Of a stretch of DNA of 64,000 bases, positions 59,509 through 64,000 are shown one piece after another. The notes below the pieces were generated by a model. It had not been told where the DNA came from and did no database searches. It saw only the letters and a list, made by a program, of their open reading frames with translations. The stretch's first letter is position 1, and every line of letters begins with the position of its first letter. The stretch comes from Druceiella hillmani. Its lineage: Eukaryota; Arthropoda; Insecta; Lepidoptera; Hepialidae. The stretch is from assembly GCA_039881145.1 (NCBI GenBank), contig JAYKKI010000029.1, positions 24,798,001-24,862,000 on the forward strand. Reading direction: 5' to 3'. Both the position numbers and the translations under genes were made by a program.

Positions 59509-60735
59509 TGATAATTACTACAAATATTCTTAACAACATCATAAATAAATACTGAGAAAAGGAGACGAGATAGATCTCCACCTTGATGTATACCAGCTGT
59601 AAGGTCAGTCCACCCAGAATAGGTATCTGATGATGATATGAACTAAACCATTTAAGTGAATGTTGGGATATGTTAAGATATTTCAAGCAAGCAAGAAGAA
59701 TACCGAAGTCAACAGAGTTGAACGCACTGCTAACATCAAGAAGCACAAGGATAGTGACTTGTGTATTATCCATAGCCAAGAGTATATCATCAGTAACCTT
59801 AACAAGAGCAGTTGAAATACTGTGATCAGTTTTAAAGCCAGAATGAAGTGGATTTAGAGACTTATGAGCATTGAAGAAAGTAATGAGTTGACCATGAACA
59901 ATACATTCAAAGAGTTTGGACAGAAGTGGTAGGATAGATATGGAAAACCCTTGGGTTGCATAGGTAATAATATTTTAGATACGGGCAAAATATAGGCTTT
60001 TTTCTATTCCAAAGGGAAGACAAAGAAGTATTAAAAATATCAGCGATGACCGGAGCCACAATATCTATTATTGATTTAAGAGCATTAATATTTAAGCCAT
60101 CAATTCCCATGGATATGGACTTTATCACAAGAAGATTAGTTTTAACTTCGGACTCACAGGTATCCATTAGCGTATATTGATGTTCACTAGAAACAGATAG
60201 ACGAGATGCCATTCATAGTTGCAGAGTAAACAGCTGGGTCAAGTAACACGGGTGCGTAGAAAAGTGTGTATTTAATTGGTCGATGTCCAATCGCCAGCTT
60301 TCCGAAGTGGTAGAAGATTTTCCAATGCCTAAAGTACCCAGAAACTTCCAAATATTATTAGAAGTACAATCTTGTAATGATGTAGAAATATAGTGTTTTT
60401 TGACACTTCTGTACATTTGCGAACATTTATTTCTAAGCACTCTAAAATTCGCCCAGCAATTTGGGCAGGAATCAGACCTACACTTCGCTTTAGAGTGATC
60501 ATGTTTGGCTATCATTATTCTAATGGAATTGTTTAACCAAGGAGCAGCTCCTCACTTAATTTTGACAAGTTTTAGGCGAGCATGTTTATCGAGCAGTTTA
60601 GTGATCCAACTGTTGAAAACAGTGAGGTCGTCATCAACAGAGTCATTCATGGCAATTGTATCCCAGTTAATGGATCTGGCATCCTCAAGAAAAGATGGTA
60701 GGTCAATACAATTAAAGTCAAGGAGGAAGATGATT
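59299..60735 (-). pseudogene. Second LINE relic (CR1/Jockey-group), endonuclease end to reverse transcriptase
   Basis: Minus strand, from high to low coordinates: the end of an endonuclease domain (FLEDARSINWDTIAMNDSVD, SWITKLLDKHARLKLVKIK), a linker APWLNN, then IMIAKHDHSKAKCRSDSC. Reverse transcriptase blocks follow: INALKSIIDIVAPVIADIFN, NTQVTILVLLDVSSAFNSVD (motif A) and LKYLNISQHSLKWFSSY. The catalytic LYADDLQIYAH appears twice because of a local duplication. The 5' part of the endonuclease, the end of the reverse transcriptase and the tail are missing, and there are many frame breaks. The plus-strand ORF from 60505 is largely antisense to it. Confidence 0.75.
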
Positions 60736-60764
60736 TTAAACTCTTTGCAAGTAACAAGAATGCC

Positions 60765-61175
60765 ATTACGCTGCCTTCGAATGAAAATTGGATCTCCGAT
60801 CATACTACTCAGAAGGCTCAATTCACTAAAACTATGTAATGAAACAAGGATGAATCTCAAACAGCTATCGAATAACATTATCAATGTCGAATTTATGACT
60901 GGAAAGGAAAACGACACATTGTATTTATTCCCAGAATACCACTGATCTCTACTGAACTACCATTCAAGTTTCCAATCAAATTAGCCTATAGTTTTACAAT
61001 TAACAAATCGGAAGGACAAATTCTAAAACATTGCAGCATCAACCTCTAAGAATCCTGCTTTTCTCACTGTCAACTATACGTAGCTTGCTCTCGAGTAGGA
61101 AATTTGAAAAATTTGTACAAATATACCCCGGATAACAAAATGAAGAATGGGCACCTTAACAAATTCTATTAAAAT
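60765..61175 (+). pseudogene. Helitron Rep/helicase, C-terminal end of the PIF1-like helicase
   Basis: Plus strand: MPLRCLRMKIGSPIILLRRL, NSLKLCNETRMNLKQLSNNI, NVEFMTGKEND, then after a frameshift FIPRIPLISTELPFKFPIKL, AYSFTINKSEGQILKHCSIN, a stop, CFSHCQLYVACSRVGNLKNL and YKYTPDNKMKN. This is the closing part of PIF1-type helicases as found in Helitrons: the TINKSxGQ block (here Glu replaces the usual Gln) and the arginine-bearing VACSRV helicase motif. The Rep domain and the helicase ATP-binding part are absent. One frameshift, one stop and the altered Gln show it is dead. It abuts the LINE relic on the left. Confidence 0.8.
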
Positions 61176-64000
61176 TCTTTTATTGGTTCTTATGCAAAGA
61201 CATAAACATGCTCAGACAAAAATACCAAAAAGTATATTACGTTTATCGTATCTCCCTTTCAATCACTTTTTCGTAAATATTTTTAATGCATAGATATTCA
61301 AATTCTACATTTTTTATATAATTTTTGGTTTATTCTGGTGTCTGTCATTGATCTAGCAAGATTACAATCATATGCCGCTGAAGAGAAAATCATGCTAGTA
61401 AGTTACATACCCATATAGTAGACAGAGAAATCTAACAGATAATACGCACTTTACTTGAAATCAATGACGCACTACTTTTCTATATCTTTGTTAATTTTAC
61501 TATCCAATAATCATAAATTCATTGCCCATGAGTAATAGTAAAATTAAAACATAAATAGATATAACATCAATGTAAAAAAATATGCTTGCACCTACTTCAA
61601 ATTCTTCTCACGAAATTTCATCAGAACTTTGCGGAACACGCAACAGATATAATTGGTGCTATTGTTCACTTTTAATTAAAATAATAGCACAATCGGCGCA
61701 GAGCTCGATATTAAAAAAAAACACAAGCGGATGGATTTATCTGTCGTCAGCGTCATTGGTGGATGTTATCACCTAAATTCATGTATTGGTATTGGTAAGC
61801 GGATGGATGTATCCGCTCCTGGCGCATTAGCCACGTTTTTTTGTTTCAGTTTATTACCTTATTTAGAGATGTATATTAAATCAACCAAATCGATAAACAC
61901 ATTTATTAACAGTTTTCTTTATTTAGAGGGAGTTGATATTAAATTGAATAAATTTTAATCATATTTTTATTAATTAAAATTTAAACTCTAAATTATGTTA
62001 AATTTTATTTAATAAAGGATAAATTTTTATTAATAAACACTAAGAGTTACGTAATGTAGTTGAGTGTGTTATATATTTTTCTTTTAAGCATGGAATAGTG
62101 TATTTACAATTGTCATATTTACAGTTAATAATATTTTCTTGAAATAAAATAGAATCCTTTTAAAATTACGATAAATAAATAAATATACCATTATATTTTT
62201 AGGCACTCGGTTATTTCTCAGTATTAAGCGTGACCAGAGAGCAATACCCATCAGAAATTGCGCTCGCGAACCCATATTTAATGAGGATTTATGTTTCTGC
62301 TGAAATACGGAATGTAAGAAATCATTCACAATTAATTAAATAAACTAGGAATATTTAAATACATCTATCGGAAATCGAACATAAGGCTTCATTCCGTCTT
62401 TATCTTGTAATTATGTTAGACAAAGTTGCTATTTCTGTGTATTGTCTGTTTGCCGTACTTCAATTTAGAGAAACAGTGACATGTCAGTTTAACAAAAAAA
62501 AACAATTCAATAAAGTTAAAAACCAATTCATCTGTAAGTTAACCACATCTAATACTCTTTTAAACTGTTCATAAGCATATGGTGTTGATTAATAGACGAC
62601 TTGTGAGCATACTATGCAATGGATATATCCGTAACCAGTGCCTGAGTGCAGGCTTATATCATGCGATATTTGCAGATCGCTGTTTCTGACAAAATTTCAA
62701 AAGAATATTAGTTTTATTTTACTATGCCTGCGGTACATCAGTTTAATTTTTTTCCATTAATTAATTTATCCATGTTTTAGTTAATAATAATGTGACCCTA
62801 TTTTCAAGTAATAAGTGATGGGGAGATATAAAAAAACCCATAAGAAATTCAAGGCGTGAATATGGTGAAAAGTCATGGTGATGAATTTCGAGGACACGGG
62901 GGGAATCCCGCTCATTGACTTTAAAGATGGTGTTTCTATAATGTAAAAGCACTACGTTGGTCTACTGGAGAAAAGAGGGAAATTAGCGAAAAGCGCTGCT
63001 TTTGCATGATTGTACGCAAGAGCCATCTTGCAATTACTGCCCTTCACAAGTGCTTCGTTCAAATACTGCCACAAACACTTTACAGCCCCCTGAGACTGTA
63101 ATTTGTTAAAGAGGTCAAGTCGACAATTTCAGCAATTTAATCTTGGAAATAGAAAAAACATTTTTTTGAAGGTATGAATAAATTAATAACAGATCTGAGA
63201 AATGTAAAGGGTCAAGGGAGAATATATTGAAAAGAAAAAATCTTCCCATCCCATTCTGTTAACTTTTTCATATCCCCTTCTATGCAAACAACCTATACCT
63301 TGAAAGTATTCAGGTAATTTTTCAAATAGCTGTTGCTATATATTTCATATTACATTAACAGACAATGTTCATAATCACCCACTTCTCATTTACACATAAC
63401 CACAATTATCCCATAATCATAACAATTCTGAATTATATAACTTTAGAATTCATCTCACGTATTATTTTTTGTCACGTATTATTTTTTTTTATGTTTCTGC
63501 TTTTTTAATACGTTTTGTTCTCAACATTCAATACATATTTACAACGGAATGTTATCGCATGCGGAATAAAATTTGCAAATGAAAATCAATTTATGTGCTC
63601 TTTACAAAATAGCAGCTGGATATAAAAGCAAGTGCGTTATGTAGAGTCAACTGCACCCCACAGTCCTACTTCCCTAATAGTGGTGACAATTTCCGAACTT
63701 CAAGTTTCAAGTTCCGAATTTCAAATTTCATTTGAATAAAATGCTTGATGATTGACATATTTAAATTGATAAGGACTAAATTTTTTGTTGCTTAAAAATT
63801 TCACAAAATTTCTTATCAATGTTAACAACAAAGCAGCCATCCCAACCTTAATAGATAGACAAATGCTCTTGTGAAATTTTTTGTTAAAGTTTTTAAAAAC
63901 TAAAATCTTTTCTTACATTGTTTTATGTAATGGTTTCATTAATATAGGGAAAAAGCAATGGTAATTGCTTTTTCTGATTTTAACAACCACTGTTATTGGA
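61176..64000. other. AT-rich right end of window, no supported gene
   Basis: Short ORFs (for example 61582-61958 plus, 62084-62329 and 62761-62952 minus) have no family resemblance. A 14-bp motif, cacgtattattttt, is doubled at about 63457-63490. No N-terminal ktub exon could be recognised here. Confidence 0.4.

Noticed and set aside
59276..59779. 167-codon minus-strand ORF as an intact gene
   Set aside because: It is a patchwork of reverse transcriptase frames across a duplication; part of a dead LINE.

Overview
The window looks like AT-rich nuclear DNA from an insect (order not resolved). It has one highly conserved metazoan gene with spliceosomal introns, one ribosomal protein gene with a TOP-like start, long (AT)n microsatellites, and a dense population of decayed transposable elements (TEs). 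Nothing bacterial, organellar or viral was seen. Only two host genes are supported: RpL28 (plus strand, 14.3-14.7 kb) and the 3' part of king tubby (ktub, minus strand). The ktub exons are at 52.3-52.5, 45.1-45.2, 44.6-44.8 and 34.6-35.0 kb, so the last intron is about 9.5 kb and the one before the short intron about 7 kb. Its first exons were not found.

Region by region. 0-1.5 kb: relic of an insect-repetitive ORF family. 2.7-4.2 kb: internally deleted DNA transposon with TTAA target duplication and GGGGG-starting inverted termini (Kolobok-like). 5.3-5.6 and 7.5-7.9 kb: mariner C-terminal relics. 11.2-12.8 kb: relic of a second arthropod-repetitive ORF family. 13.0-13.15 kb: GC/CpG-rich islet with a TATA box. 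14.2-15.1 kb: RpL28 followed directly by a 197-bp inverted-repeat element. 16.9-17.2 kb: fold-back element, with a second copy at 45.9-46.1 kb. 17.6-18.5 kb: pogo/Tigger-type element with TA duplication. 19.3-19.5 kb: tRNA-derived SINE. 20.1-21.5 kb: relic of a KRBA2-like integrase ORF, followed by a 57-bp-arm hairpin. 24.6 kb: TTAA-flanked MITE. 25-34.5 kb: AT-rich DNA without a recognisable gene.

34.6-52.5 kb is ktub. Its introns hold an antisense I/Jockey-type LINE with a 21-bp target duplication (39.1-43.3 kb), a THAP-like mini-ORF, the second fold-back copy, a hAT relic and a 66-bp TTAA MITE. Beyond the last recognised exon lie a piggyBac relic (52.8-53.7 kb), a diverged direct repeat (54.5-55.0 kb), a Tc1-like element (56.5-58.0 kb), a second LINE relic (59.3-60.7 kb, minus strand) and a Helitron helicase C-terminus (60.77-61.17 kb).

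No coordinated gene system is visible. The two host genes are unrelated housekeeping and signalling genes, and the rest is mobile-element debris. The features most worth checking are the two fold-back copies with a Penelope/hammerhead-like core, the perfect 41-bp-arm palindrome inside the ktub-intron LINE, and the TTAA-flanked element. All family names come from reading translations against remembered families; no database search was run.
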